Positions 32,688 through 40,579 of a stretch of DNA of 64,000 bases are shown piece after piece. Each line of letters begins with the position of its first letter. Position 1 is the stretch's first letter. The DNA is from XN24 sp964462675 (lineage in GTDB: Bacteria > Pseudomonadota > Gammaproteobacteria > Steroidobacterales > XN24). The notes under the pieces were generated by a model, which worked only from the letters and a program-made list of their open reading frames with translations, did no database searches and had not been told where the DNA came from. Location: the NCBI GenBank assembly GCA_964462675.1, contig CAYWYS010000013.1, positions 5,867 through 69,866 of the forward strand. Direction: 5' to 3'. Both the position numbers and the translations under genes were made by a program.

Positions 32688-33569
32688 TCAAGTCGGCGCC
32701 AGTGTCAGGGCGGCAGTATCCGGGAGATTCTCCAGCAGGGCCAGGCGCTCGGCGTCGGTGCTGGTCCCGACGACTTCGTCGCTCCACACCCGGAAGAGTT
32801 TCAGGTCGTAGTTGCCGAAAGACGTGATCATGGCCGCGTCGGCCGCATCGCGGCCCCGGACCACCAGCACCCGACCGATCCGCGGCGTGTTGTAGCGCGC
32901 ATCGAAAGTGCACCAGCGGTTCTCCAGGTAAGCCTCGAACCAGGCGCAAAAATCGCCGGGGCCGCTGTGGGGCACGCCGATATCGCCGAGATAGCCGCTG
33001 GCATAGCGCGCCGGGATGTTCATGGCCCGGCACAGCGCCACCGCCAACTGGGCGAAGTCGCGACAGACGCCGGTGCGCTCGCGCAGCGCATCGCTCGCGG
33101 TCTTGGTCGGACGGCCATAGTGGTAGCCGAAGGTCAGCTGGTTGTGCACCCAGTTGCAGATCGCCTGGACCCGCGCCCAACCTTCCGGCGCCTGGCCAAA
33201 CAAGGCCCAGGCCTGCTCGACCAGTTCGTCGCTGTTGCAGTAGCGGCTGGCGGTCAGGAAGCGCAAGGTTTCCGGCGGCAGGTCGGCGACCGCGTGCTGA
33301 CGCGCGTTCCAGTCGAACGGATCGGGCTGGCCGTCATTCTCGACAATGCAGTCGGACCACAATCTCAGCCGGCCGAGCGGCGCGACGACACGCGTCCGGC
33401 GATTGACAAACTCGTCGAGATAGCCCTCCTGCGGGACCACCGGATCGGTGCGGACCTGATCGGCCCCGATTACCCGGCCGCCATAGCTGGGATGCGGCAA
33501 CAGCGCCAGCAACAAGGGTGTCGGGTTGGCGCACTCGATGATGATCTCGAAGCCGATGCGGATGAACAT
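32688..33569 (-). CDS. Transglutaminase-like cysteine protease
   Basis: 293 residues from the ATG at 33569. An N-terminal beta domain (IGFEIIIECANPTPLLLALLP, given in part) is typical of bacterial transglutaminase-like proteins, and the core has RERTGVCRDFAQLAVALCRA with the nucleophilic cysteine and ENRWCTFDARYNTPRIGRV in the acidic-residue region. It has no signal peptide. Such enzymes are often near amide-bond or protease genes; here the neighbour is an exonuclease. The exact reaction is unknown. A palindromic repeat begins 46 bases upstream of the start. Confidence 0.82.
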   Translation of the reverse strand: MFIRIGFEIIIECANPTPLLLALLPHPSYGGRVIGADQVRTDPVVPQEGYLDEFVNRRTRVVAPLGRLRLWSDCIVENDGQPDPFDWNARQHAVADLPPETLRFLTASRYCNSDELVEQAWALFGQAPEGWARVQAICNWVHNQLTFGYHYGRPTKTASDALRERTGVCRDFAQLAVALCRAMNIPARYASGYLGDIGVPHSGPGDFCAWFEAYLENRWCTFDARYNTPRIGRVLVVRGRDAADAAMITSFGNYDLKLFRVWSDEVVGTSTDAERLALLENLPDTAALTLAPT

Positions 33570-33615
33570 GGCGGTCAAGATAGTTGGGATCTGCTGCTTC
33601 ACGCAAACAAGCATC

Positions 33616-33659
33616 CGGGGTCAGATACACGTTTCCGCAGAAACGTGTATCTGACCCCG
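33616..33659. repeat. Palindromic GGGGTCAGAT repeat
   Basis: Arms CGGGGTCAGATACACGTTTC and the exact complement surround CGCA. The right edge lies four bases from the stop codon of the hydrolase-OsmC gene. It lies between two minus-strand genes. Confidence 0.9.
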
Positions 33660-33662
33660 AAT

Positions 33663-34859
33663 TCATGCCAACGTTGAGCGGATCTTGATCTCGCCCTCCA
33701 GCGTGCGATGCACCGGGCAACGGTCCGCGATCTGCAGCATGCGCTCGCGCTGCGCATCGTCGAGCTCGCCCTCGATCGAGATGCTGCGCGCGAACTCGTG
33801 AATCCGGCCCTCGCGCGTCTCGCAGTCCTCGCAGTCCTCGGCATGCACCCGCTGGTGACGCACCTCGCAGTCGACCCCCGTCACCGGCAGTGACTTGTGT
33901 CGCGCATACATGTTCAGCGTCATCACCGTGCATGCACCCAGCGCCGTCGCGAGGAACTGGTAGGGATCCGGTCCCAGGTCGCTGCCGCCATTGTCGCGTG
34001 GCTCGTCGGCGATGTAATGGTGCTCGCCAGCCTGCACATTGCAGAGAAAGCCGTCCGCGGTCGCACCGCTGACGCGCACGTGATCAATCGGCGCCGTCTC
34101 GTCCATCGCCAGGAAACGCGAGGCCCACGCCGCGATCACCCGGCCGGCGTACTGCGAATCCTCGCTGCGCGACAGCAAGTGATCGGCGTCGTCGAGGCTG
34201 ATGAAGCTCTTCGGATGCAGGGCCGCGACAAAGATCCGCTGCGCCTGCTCGACCGGTACCACGCGATCCACCGGTGAATGCAATACCAGCAGCGCGCGGC
34301 GCAGCCGCCGAAGGCGTTCCTCCAGGTCATGACTGCGGGCGTCATCGATGAAGTCGCGGCGCACCCTGAAGCTGCGCCCGGCCAGCTCCACCTCCGCGCT
34401 GCCCTCCGCTTCGATGCTCTCCAGGCCGGCACCAAACTGCTTCAGCACGTGCGCCGGCGACGCCGGCGCACCGAGCGTGGCCAGCGCGCGCACGCTCTCG
34501 AGCCGCTCCGCCACCGCAAGCATCGCCGTGCCACCCAGCGAATGGCCCAGCAGCAGCTGCGGCGGGGCCAGCTGCTCGGCCAGCCACTGCGCCGCATCCT
34601 CGAGATCGTCGAGGTTGCTGGAGAAGTTCGTGTCGGCGAAATCGCCCTCGCTCTCGCCGAGCCCGGTGAAGTCGAAGCGCAGCACCGCGAAGCCTTCCTC
34701 GGCCAGCGCGCGCGTGATGTCCCGTGCGGCACGGATGTTGCGCGTGCAGGTGAAGCAGTGCGCGAACAGCGCGCTCGCACGCCAGCGCCCGCCCGCCGGC
34801 AGCTCGAGCGTGCCGGCGAGCTTCAGGCCGCGGCGGGTGGGGAACTGGATACTGGGCAT
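33663..34859 (-). CDS. Alpha/beta hydrolase fused to OsmC domain
   Basis: 398 residues. Residues 1-250 are an alpha/beta hydrolase with the nucleophile elbow LLGHSLGGTAM, an aspartate in HSPVDRVVP and a histidine in DDADHLLSR. Residues 265-398 form an OsmC-like domain with the redox cysteines in ALGACTVMTLNMYA and IADRCPVHRTLEG. This two-domain architecture is known and widespread, and the OsmC part suggests peroxide detoxification. The extra ECEDCETREG-like segment (AEDCEDCETR) is cysteine-rich. Its 3' end abuts the palindromic repeat. Confidence 0.88.
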   Translation of the reverse strand: MPSIQFPTRRGLKLAGTLELPAGGRWRASALFAHCFTCTRNIRAARDITRALAEEGFAVLRFDFTGLGESEGDFADTNFSSNLDDLEDAAQWLAEQLAPPQLLLGHSLGGTAMLAVAERLESVRALATLGAPASPAHVLKQFGAGLESIEAEGSAEVELAGRSFRVRRDFIDDARSHDLEERLRRLRRALLVLHSPVDRVVPVEQAQRIFVAALHPKSFISLDDADHLLSRSEDSQYAGRVIAAWASRFLAMDETAPIDHVRVSGATADGFLCNVQAGEHHYIADEPRDNGGSDLGPDPYQFLATALGACTVMTLNMYARHKSLPVTGVDCEVRHQRVHAEDCEDCETREGRIHEFARSISIEGELDDAQRERMLQIADRCPVHRTLEGEIKIRSTLA

Positions 34860-34905
34860 GGGGAAACTCCTTCTGCTAGCAAGTGGCGGCAGAAAACGCG
34901 CGCTT

Positions 34906-34926
34906 GATCACGATGTTGGTTCGCAT
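34906..34926 (-). pseudogene. Remnant of a VapB-like antitoxin start
   Basis: The minus strand encodes MRTNIVI, the same first seven residues as the vapB at 27933, and then diverges. Only about 21 bases are alike, so this is weak evidence. Confidence 0.35.
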
Positions 34927-35107
34927 CTTGCATGATATCCAGCCAAAGAGGCCGCGAACGGATGCGGACAGCACCAGCGGGCACGAATCCAGGTGCGGGT
35001 CGTCAGGCTGGCCCATGGCAAGCCGGCTGGACACCAGTAACTGATGAATACCTCAGGTGGATGACGATCGGCACGATGTCGCCGAGGCTCCGCTGCGGAT
35101 AACCAGG

Positions 35108-35131
35108 AATTCGGGGTCAGATACGCAATTC
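35108..35131 (+). repeat. GGGGTCAGAT repeat, single arm
   Basis: AATTCGGGGTCAGATACGCA followed by ATTC, identical to the copy at 39752. It has no complementary arm here. Confidence 0.85.
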
Positions 35132-35146
35132 TGCTCTTGAAAAGGT

Positions 35147-35282
35147 GCCGGGGCGGCCGACGAGCCCCATCCACTCGCCCGCCTGGCGGCTACCCTCGGT
35201 GAACTGATCGGCGAATACGACGCGCGCCAGGTACGCGCGCTGGCCCGGCGCTTCGGCGTCAGCGCCGATGCGTTTCTCGAGC
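35147..35282 (+). pseudogene. higA copy with internal deletion
   Basis: Nearly identical to parts of the intact higA at 40114-40524. It covers AADEPHPLARLAATLGELIG and EYDARQ, then jumps to VRALARRFGVSADAFLE. The missing middle, about 145 bases including the first part of the helix-turn-helix, is bounded in the intact gene by two GCGCGCCAG copies. The deletion therefore probably arose by recombination between these 9-bp direct repeats. The 5' end is also missing. Confidence 0.8.
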
Positions 35283-35324
35283 GCTCGACAGGAACGCTGC
35301 CAGCGCGGGTGATACATTTGCGTC

Positions 35325-37727
35325 ATGACGCGAAACAGCACAACCGAGTGGGTCGGTGGCCTGGTGTCGCCACCCGCCCACGTGATGGACCGGGACGAAC
35401 CCTACCGGGTGCAGCTCGCCCTCTGGCTCGAATTGCCCGGCGAAATGATCGTGGGCTTCGAGGTCGTGCCGCCCGACAACACGCTGGCGGCCGTCACGCG
35501 ATCACTGCGGCGCGCGATACAGCAGCCGATGACCGGCCGGCCTCGGCGGCCCGCACGCGTGCGCGTTAGCGATGCAGCCCTCGCCGCGGCCGCGCGGCAG
35601 GTGCTCGGCCCCGACGCACACGTCGAGATGGCGCCCACGCCCGAGCTCGATGCGGTCATGGCCACCTTCAACGACCACGTCTCCGCACCATCCGAGGAAG
35701 CCAGCTACCTCGAGCAGGGCCGCATCGACACGAAAACGATGGCGGCGTTTTTCGAGTCCGCCCGGCTGCTCTACTCGGTCGCGCCGTGGCGGAAGGCGAG
35801 CGACCACGAAATCCTGCACATGGAAATCCCGGCGCTCGGCATCCGCGGCGCCTGTGTCAGCATCATCGGTATTCTGGGCGAGAGCCTGGGGCTCATCGTC
35901 TTCCCCTCGCTGCAAGGCTACGAGGCCTTCGTCGATGCCGCCGACAGTTTCGGCAGCGGCGGCCGCAGGCCTCGCAACCTCGGCACCGGCTGGGTGTCGT
36001 TGAACTTCGAGCGGGGCGCGGACCTGCCAGCCGGCTTGCGCCGGGAGATCGCCGCCCATCGCTGGCCGGTGGCGTCACCCGAGGCTTATCCCCTGGCAAT
36101 GGCCCTGGACCCCGATCTCGTGTCCCGCCCGCTGCTGTCGCGGGACTACCGGGTACTGGAGGCCTGCGCGCGGGCAGTGGCCGCTTTCTACCTCAAGCAT
36201 GCCGACCTCTTCGGCAAGGACGAGATCCCGCCGGTCAGCGAGTCCTGGTTCGACGCGGACGACCTCGAGGTCCGCCTCACCCTGCCGTACGGGGCCCACG
36301 TGCTGTTCGAGCCTGGCCAGCCACCGCGGCGGCAGGAAACACGCGTCGGCCGCAACGATCCCTGTCCCTGCGGCAGCGGCCGCAAGTACAAGAAGTGCTG
36401 CCTGTCGTCCCACCAGCAGCAGCACCGCCAGGCGCGCGAGCACGAGCAGGTCCACGAGCGCGACCTGCGCTGGGTAGCGCAACTCCACCGCTATGCGCTG
36501 CAGCGCTTTGGCCGGAAATTCGAGCGCGGCTTCGAAGATTTCCTGGAGCCCGAAGACGCACTGCCGCTCGCCGCCCCGTGGCTGGTCTTCGGACGCGCCA
36601 TCGAAGGCCGCACTGTAGTCGACTGGTTCCTCGAGGAGCGGGGGCGCGCGCTCCCTGCGGCCGACCGGACCTGGCTGGAGGCACAGCGCGGCGCGTGGCT
36701 GTCGCTTTGGGAAGTCACCGGCGTGATACCCGGCGAGCGCCTGTCGATGCGTGATCTCCTGACGGGGGAAACGCGCGAGATACGGGAAGTGGAAGGCTCG
36801 AAGTTCGCGGTCGCACGCGACACATTGCTGGCGCGCGTCGTTGACTTCGAGGGCGTGTCCCTGCTGTGTGGCATGCATCCTCGCGTCCTGCCGCCCCGGT
36901 ACGCCGCGGTGGCGCTGGAGGATGCGCAAGCCAAGCTGCGCCGCAAGCGCGCGGTACCGCCGGAGCGGCTGAACGATGGCAAGTTCGGCCGGCACCTCAT
37001 CCGCACATGGGATGAACTTGTCGAGGACTTCGACGAGGAGCAGCGCCGGCCGAGAGAACTTTCCAACACCGATGGCGACCCGCTCCTGCTGACCATCGAC
37101 CGCTTCGCGCTGGTCGATACGGACACCGCAGGCCTGGAAAGCCGGCTCCTGGCGCTACCGGAGGTTTCCGGGCCACCCACCGGGGTGCGCGACGATGCGC
37201 CGCGCGTGTTCGTGTTCCTGCGCCCCGGCGGACCCGCGGCCGGGGCCGGCGGGTCGACGGTCATCGGCCGGGCCTGGATCGAGAGCCAGCAGCTCAATGT
37301 CGAGACAAACTCCGTCCGGCGCGCGGATGACCTGCGCGCCCGACTTGAGTCCGTACTACAAGGCACCCTTCGGCACCGGTCGCGTGAGCACAGCGACCCG
37401 CTCTCCGAAGCATTCGCACACACTCGCGATGCGCCGGCCGCGCACGCTTCCGCGGCGTCGCCGGAGGCGGAAGAGGCCCTGCTCGAATACAAGCGCGAGC
37501 ACTACCGGCGCTGGCTGGACGAGTCCATCCCGGCACTGGATGGCAAGACGCCGCGCCAGGCGGCGCGCACGGCGCGCGGCCGCGCCGAGCTCGACCTTTT
37601 GCTCCGGGAAATGGAGAACATGGAGCAGCGCGCCGCCGGCGCGCACGCCTATGATTTCGGGGAACTGCGCAAGGCGCTGGGACTTGACACGGGTGGGGGA
37701 GCCGCCCGCCGTAATCACTTGCCGTAG
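35325..37727 (+). CDS. Large SEC-C-motif protein of unknown function
   Basis: 800 residues. The zinc-binding SEC-C motif VGRNDPCPCGSGRKYKKCC lies near residue 350. The N-terminal half (residues 25-330) is a mixed alpha/beta region with VSIIGILGESLGLIVFP, as in uncharacterised SEC-C-associated domains. The C-terminal region ends with EYKREHYRRWLDESIPALDG and KTPRQAARTARGRAELDLLL, a helical segment often found at the end of large SEC-C proteins. I do not know its function; SEC-C proteins usually interact with nucleic acid or other proteins. Its C-terminus is followed by a toxin-antitoxin pair. Confidence 0.78.
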   Translation: MTRNSTTEWVGGLVSPPAHVMDRDEPYRVQLALWLELPGEMIVGFEVVPPDNTLAAVTRSLRRAIQQPMTGRPRRPARVRVSDAALAAAARQVLGPDAHVEMAPTPELDAVMATFNDHVSAPSEEASYLEQGRIDTKTMAAFFESARLLYSVAPWRKASDHEILHMEIPALGIRGACVSIIGILGESLGLIVFPSLQGYEAFVDAADSFGSGGRRPRNLGTGWVSLNFERGADLPAGLRREIAAHRWPVASPEAYPLAMALDPDLVSRPLLSRDYRVLEACARAVAAFYLKHADLFGKDEIPPVSESWFDADDLEVRLTLPYGAHVLFEPGQPPRRQETRVGRNDPCPCGSGRKYKKCCLSSHQQQHRQAREHEQVHERDLRWVAQLHRYALQRFGRKFERGFEDFLEPEDALPLAAPWLVFGRAIEGRTVVDWFLEERGRALPAADRTWLEAQRGAWLSLWEVTGVIPGERLSMRDLLTGETREIREVEGSKFAVARDTLLARVVDFEGVSLLCGMHPRVLPPRYAAVALEDAQAKLRRKRAVPPERLNDGKFGRHLIRTWDELVEDFDEEQRRPRELSNTDGDPLLLTIDRFALVDTDTAGLESRLLALPEVSGPPTGVRDDAPRVFVFLRPGGPAAGAGGSTVIGRAWIESQQLNVETNSVRRADDLRARLESVLQGTLRHRSREHSDPLSEAFAHTRDAPAAHASAASPEAEEALLEYKREHYRRWLDESIPALDGKTPRQAARTARGRAELDLLLREMENMEQRAAGAHAYDFGELRKALGLDTGGGAARRNHLP

Positions 37728-37895
37728 TCAGCAGCGCCCGCTCGCGCTGCTCTGCTGGCTCGATGGGGATTCCTCCTTGTCGCCCCGCGCGCGACGCGCC
37801 ATCCGGAACGAACAGGCGGATCAAGACGAGCTCGACGGCTGCCACGATCAACGCCGCCGTTGACAAGGCTGCCGCGAGGGACGGGGTCGACTCAT

Positions 37896-38315
37896 TCACC
37901 CGGGCGGCCCGATGTTCACGAGGTCCAGGCCGGGGATACCTGCGAAGTCGGACGGGTTACGCGTGACGAGGCCCAGGCCGTGCTGGATGGCCTGGCTGGC
38001 GAGCCACAGGTCCTGGACCCGGGTCCGATGTGCGCGACCGCCGGCCTTGGCCAGCAGGCCGGCGATCTCGCCGAACACGTCGGCGGCGTCGGCGTCGATC
38101 GGCAGCAGGGGCTTGCGGGTCATTCGCCGATAGGAGGCCAGGCGTTTCTGGCGCACGCCGGGCTCGATCGTCATCTCGATGCCGAGGCGGAGTTCAGCCA
38201 GCGTGACCGGGGACAAGTAGACGGGCGCATCCCGGGTGAAGGCGGACACGTCGGCCGGACCCAGCCGACCCTGCTCGACGTCAATCCAGATGCAGGTATC
38301 GATCAGGAAGCCCAC
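37896..38315 (-). CDS. vapC: PIN-domain toxin, VapC family
   Basis: 139 residues. PIN motifs are GFLIDTCIWIDVEQ, LSPVTLAELRLGIEM with the conserved glutamate, and RVQDLWLASQAIQHGL plus LVTRNPSDFAGI with the later acidic residues. Length and motif order are complete, so it should be an active ribonuclease toxin. Its start overlaps the Phd-type antitoxin by 13 bases. Confidence 0.9.
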   Translation of the reverse strand: MGFLIDTCIWIDVEQGRLGPADVSAFTRDAPVYLSPVTLAELRLGIEMTIEPGVRQKRLASYRRMTRKPLLPIDADAADVFGEIAGLLAKAGGRAHRTRVQDLWLASQAIQHGLGLVTRNPSDFAGIPGLDLVNIGPPG

Positions 38316-38575
38316 GGGTCCCGCAGGTCGTCATCGAGGGCCTTGTCACCCCGGCGGGCGTCCTCCAGCCAGCCTGCCGCAGCCTCGGGGGAAAGGGTGC
38401 GATACAGGTCGGACAGGGCCTGCTCGGCGGTTTGCTCGCCTGGCGTGGGCGAAACCTGAACGACCGGCTGCCCGCCGCGCTCGACGATATACGCCTCGCC
38501 GGATTCCCGGATCCGGTCAAGCACCGCCCGAAGGTTGCGCGCCAGTTCGGTGGCAGTGATCTTTTGCATGGCCAT
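38303..38575 (-). CDS. Phd/YefM-family antitoxin
   Basis: 90 residues from the ATG at 38575. MQKITATELARNLRAVLDRI and IVERGGQPVVQVSPT form the Phd/YefM DNA-binding fold; the C-terminal acidic GDKALDDDLRDPWAS would cover the PIN toxin. A more upstream open frame extends to 38911 but contains debris from other genes. It overlaps vapC by 13 bases. Confidence 0.88.
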   Translation of the reverse strand: MAMQKITATELARNLRAVLDRIRESGEAYIVERGGQPVVQVSPTPGEQTAEQALSDLYRTLSPEAAAGWLEDARRGDKALDDDLRDPWAS

Positions 38576-38661
38576 TACGAAAATAAGATGGTGTCTGATT
38601 TTATGTAATCCGGCTCTCCGGGGCAAAACTGGAAGCATGTCCGGCATTGGCCGGGGCTGAA

Positions 38662-38709
38662 CAGGTGCGCGCGTTGGCCCGGCGCTTCGGCGTCGGCACC
38701 GACCGTTTA
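38662..38709 (+). pseudogene. higA 3'-end fragment
   Basis: CAGGTGCGCGCGTTGGCCCG and the bases after it encode QVRALARRFGVGTDRL, matching the C-terminus of the HigA at 40114-40524 (QVRALAQRFGVGADAFL). It is the third copy of this sequence in the window and is joined directly to a DUF2283 remnant. Confidence 0.75.
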
Positions 38710-38893
38710 TGCCGCCGCGGTCTCTACCTTGCCCGGCAAGCTGCTCAGGACCAGCTTGTCCAGCTCGATCCTGGTGGATGCATTGTCGATATGGATCCCC
38801 ACCAGGCGTCCGTCCGCATCGTAATCGAGCACAACGCCCTCCGAGATCTCGCGGCTGGTCGCGCCGGGGCGGCTCGCGCGCAGCCGACGGGGC
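38707..38893 (-). pseudogene. DUF2283 remnant lacking the N-terminus
   Basis: The minus strand encodes SREISEGVVLDYDADGRLVG followed by IHIDNASTRIELDKLV and LSSLPGKVETAAA, then TAA. This is the C-terminal two thirds of a DUF2283 protein, paralogous to the one at 47694-47913. The N-terminal part is replaced by the GGGGTCAGAT repeat at 38898. Confidence 0.75.
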
Positions 38894-38897
38894 CGAT

Positions 38898-38910
38898 GGG
38901 GTCAGATACA
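38898..38910 (+). repeat. GGGGTCAGAT repeat, partial
   Basis: GGGGTCAGATACA followed by CCTTTCGCCAGAAAC, a degenerate palindrome. It marks the break point of the DUF2283 remnant and lies 23 bases from the 3' end of the HEPN-like gene. Confidence 0.7.
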
Positions 38911-38932
38911 CCTTTCGCCAGAAACAGGCGCC

Positions 38933-39649
38933 CTAGTCCACCACCGGATAACAAGGGTCGCCCCACAACTGGTGGGGGTTTTCCATCATCAGGTGGATGA
39001 CGATCGGCACGATGTCGCCGAGGATTCGCGCGCCGTCTGCGACCTGCGCCCGGTTCACCGAACTGTTCCAGGTCGATCCGCCGTGCACCAGCTGGTTGCG
39101 CAGCGTGTAGAGCCGGTCGAAGGTCACGCCGAACACCTTCTTCGTGTTCATCTTCCCCAGCGCCCGATGGGCCGACGACTTGCTCTTGGTAAAAGCCTCG
39201 CGCCACTCCGCGTCCGACAATTCCCCCCGCACGTGGTCCCAGTACGGCTGGAACACGAAGCGGTTGTCGATCAGCAGCCGGATGGACTGCGCGTAGCGAC
39301 GCCAGATCATCTTGTAGAGGAGTTGTTCTCTGTCGGAGTCGATCAGCCGGTTCATGAAGCCGACGAGCTGCCGCCGCTCGGAGAAGTCGCGCCGGTTGCT
39401 GATCTCGTTCGCGTAGGCCGCGTTGAACGAGATCCACAGGAACACGAAACGCGCGTCCTGGTCATTGCTCTCCTGCTCGGCGCGGTTCAGCCAGCTGAGT
39501 GCGCGGTGGGTGCGCAGCGCGAGCGCCGGCGGAAAGTCCGCGCGCAGCTCCCGCTGGCGCGCTTTCAAGGCCGGGTACCGGGGCCGATGGCTATCGACGG
39601 CCTCGGCGGGCCGCCGCTGTGCCGGTGCATCGGATCGCATATCGATCAC
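38933..39649 (-). CDS. HEPN-like protein of unknown function
   Basis: 238 residues, all-helical in appearance. The segment RLYTLRNQLVHGGSTWNSSV carries RNxxxH (RNQLVH), the catalytic signature of HEPN ribonucleases, followed by helices with GDIVPIVIHLMME. The N-terminal half includes FLWISFNAAYANEIS. HEPN proteins act as RNase toxins or as defence effectors; I see no partner antitoxin adjacent. A 34-base piece of this gene is duplicated at 35054-35087. Toxin, phage-defence and housekeeping roles cannot be told apart here. Confidence 0.7.
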   Translation of the reverse strand: MIDMRSDAPAQRRPAEAVDSHRPRYPALKARQRELRADFPPALALRTHRALSWLNRAEQESNDQDARFVFLWISFNAAYANEISNRRDFSERRQLVGFMNRLIDSDREQLLYKMIWRRYAQSIRLLIDNRFVFQPYWDHVRGELSDAEWREAFTKSKSSAHRALGKMNTKKVFGVTFDRLYTLRNQLVHGGSTWNSSVNRAQVADGARILGDIVPIVIHLMMENPHQLWGDPCYPVVD

Positions 39650-39751
39650 CTCTCAGGTGCCGCATGGCTCGCAGGTCCCGTATAGCACGCGGATCACGCC
39701 CGCATTCATGAGGCAGCGCACAGATTGCCGGATTCGCCCCGGACAAGCAGG

Positions 39752-39775
39752 AATTCGGGGTCAGATACGCAATTC
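39752..39775 (+). repeat. GGGGTCAGAT repeat upstream of higBA
   Basis: AATTCGGGGTCAGATACGCA followed by ATTC, identical to 35108-35131. It lies about 56 bases before higB. Another copy in the same orientation lies 17 bases after higA. Confidence 0.88.
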
Positions 39776-39830
39776 CGGCCTAGAATTCGCGCGTAAATGC
39801 AACTATCGCGCAATGAGATATACTTCACCA

Positions 39831-40112
39831 ATGCGGGTGATCTCAAACCGGACATTATTGAGATTTGCTGCCGACCACAGGGATGCGGAGGCGCCGCTGC
39901 AGGCTTGGCGCAAGGCTGTGGAGAGCGGCAGCTTCAGCCGCTATGCGGACCTGAGGACCTGCTTCAATTCCGTGGATCGCGTCTGCGCTTACTATGTCTT
40001 CAACATCGGCGGCAACAAGTTCCGCGTCATCGCCGCAATTCATTTCAACCGACAGATGCTGTTCGTACGCCACGTGTTCACGCACCGACAATACGAGCAA
40101 TGGAAACGCTGA
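39831..40112 (+). CDS. higB: HigB-family mRNA interferase toxin
   Basis: 93 residues from the ATG at 39831, with an in-frame ATG at 39813 as an alternative. The HigB pattern MRVISNRTLLRFAADHRDAE, then PLQAWRKAVE, and later NIGGNKFRVIAAIHFNRQML and HRQYEQWKR is complete. HigB cleaves mRNA, usually on the ribosome. As usual for higBA, the toxin gene precedes the antitoxin; the stop and the higA ATG are one base apart. Confidence 0.92.
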   Translation: MRVISNRTLLRFAADHRDAEAPLQAWRKAVESGSFSRYADLRTCFNSVDRVCAYYVFNIGGNKFRVIAAIHFNRQMLFVRHVFTHRQYEQWKR

Positions 40113-40113
40113 C

Positions 40114-40524
40114 ATGCAGAACCTGAACATGCGCGAGATCACAGCACACTATCGCGCACTGAATGCGAAGGTGCCGCTGCGTCCGATCCGCAGCCGGAAA
40201 GACTACGCGCGCGCAGTCAGCGCCATGAACGCGCTGCTCGATGCCGGCGCGGCCGACGAGTCCCATCCACTCGCCGGCCTGGCGGCCACCCTCGGTGAGT
40301 TGATCGGCGAATACGACGCGCGCCAGTTCCCTGTGCCCGATCTGCCCGGCCGCGAGGTGTTGCGCTTTCTGATGCAACAGCACGGCCTGACGCAGTCGGA
40401 TTTGCCCGAGATCGGCAGCCAGGGCGTCGTCTCGGAGCTCCTGAGCGGCAAGCGCGAAATCAATGCGCGCCAGGTGCGCGCGCTGGCCCAGCGCTTCGGC
40501 GTCGGCGCCGATGCGTTTCTCTAG
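40114..40524 (+). CDS. higA: HigA-family antitoxin
   Basis: 136 residues. The N-terminal half binds toxin (HPLAGLAATLGELIGEYDAR). The C-terminal half is an XRE-type helix-turn-helix: LRFLMQQHGLTQSDLPEIGS, then VVSELLSGKREINARQVRALA. It should neutralise HigB and repress the operon. The intact gene contains two copies of GCGCGCCAG (about 40319 and 40466) that explain the internal deletion in the copy at 35147. Confidence 0.93.
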   Translation: MQNLNMREITAHYRALNAKVPLRPIRSRKDYARAVSAMNALLDAGAADESHPLAGLAATLGELIGEYDARQFPVPDLPGREVLRFLMQQHGLTQSDLPEIGSQGVVSELLSGKREINARQVRALAQRFGVGADAFL

Positions 40525-40540
40525 CGCTTGAATAGCTATT

Positions 40541-40575
40541 CGGGGTCAGATCCGCGTTTCCGCGGCAACGCGCGG
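40541..40575 (+). repeat. GGGGTCAGAT repeat downstream of higBA
   Basis: CGGGGTCAGATCCGCGTTTC followed by CGCGGCAACGCGCGG; the second half contains a small hairpin (CCGCG/CGCGG). It follows the higA stop by 17 bases and ends five bases from the HIRAN gene stop. Confidence 0.8.
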
Positions 40576-40579
40576 CACG

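Larger units (their letters stand above)
34860..35324. other. 465-base stretch of gene debris without an intact gene
   Basis: It holds, in order, a short antitoxin-start remnant (34906-34926), a 34-base copy of an internal piece of the HEPN-like gene (35054-35087, identical to 38990-39023), a GGGGTCAGAT repeat (35108-35131) and an internally deleted higA copy (35147-35282). I see no complete gene or terminator. Confidence 0.75.

Noticed and set aside
33024..33100. Possible loss of the catalytic cysteine in the transglutaminase-like protein
   Set aside because: RTGVCRDFAQLA retains the cysteine. The differing residue near DARYN is within the variation I expect for this subgroup.
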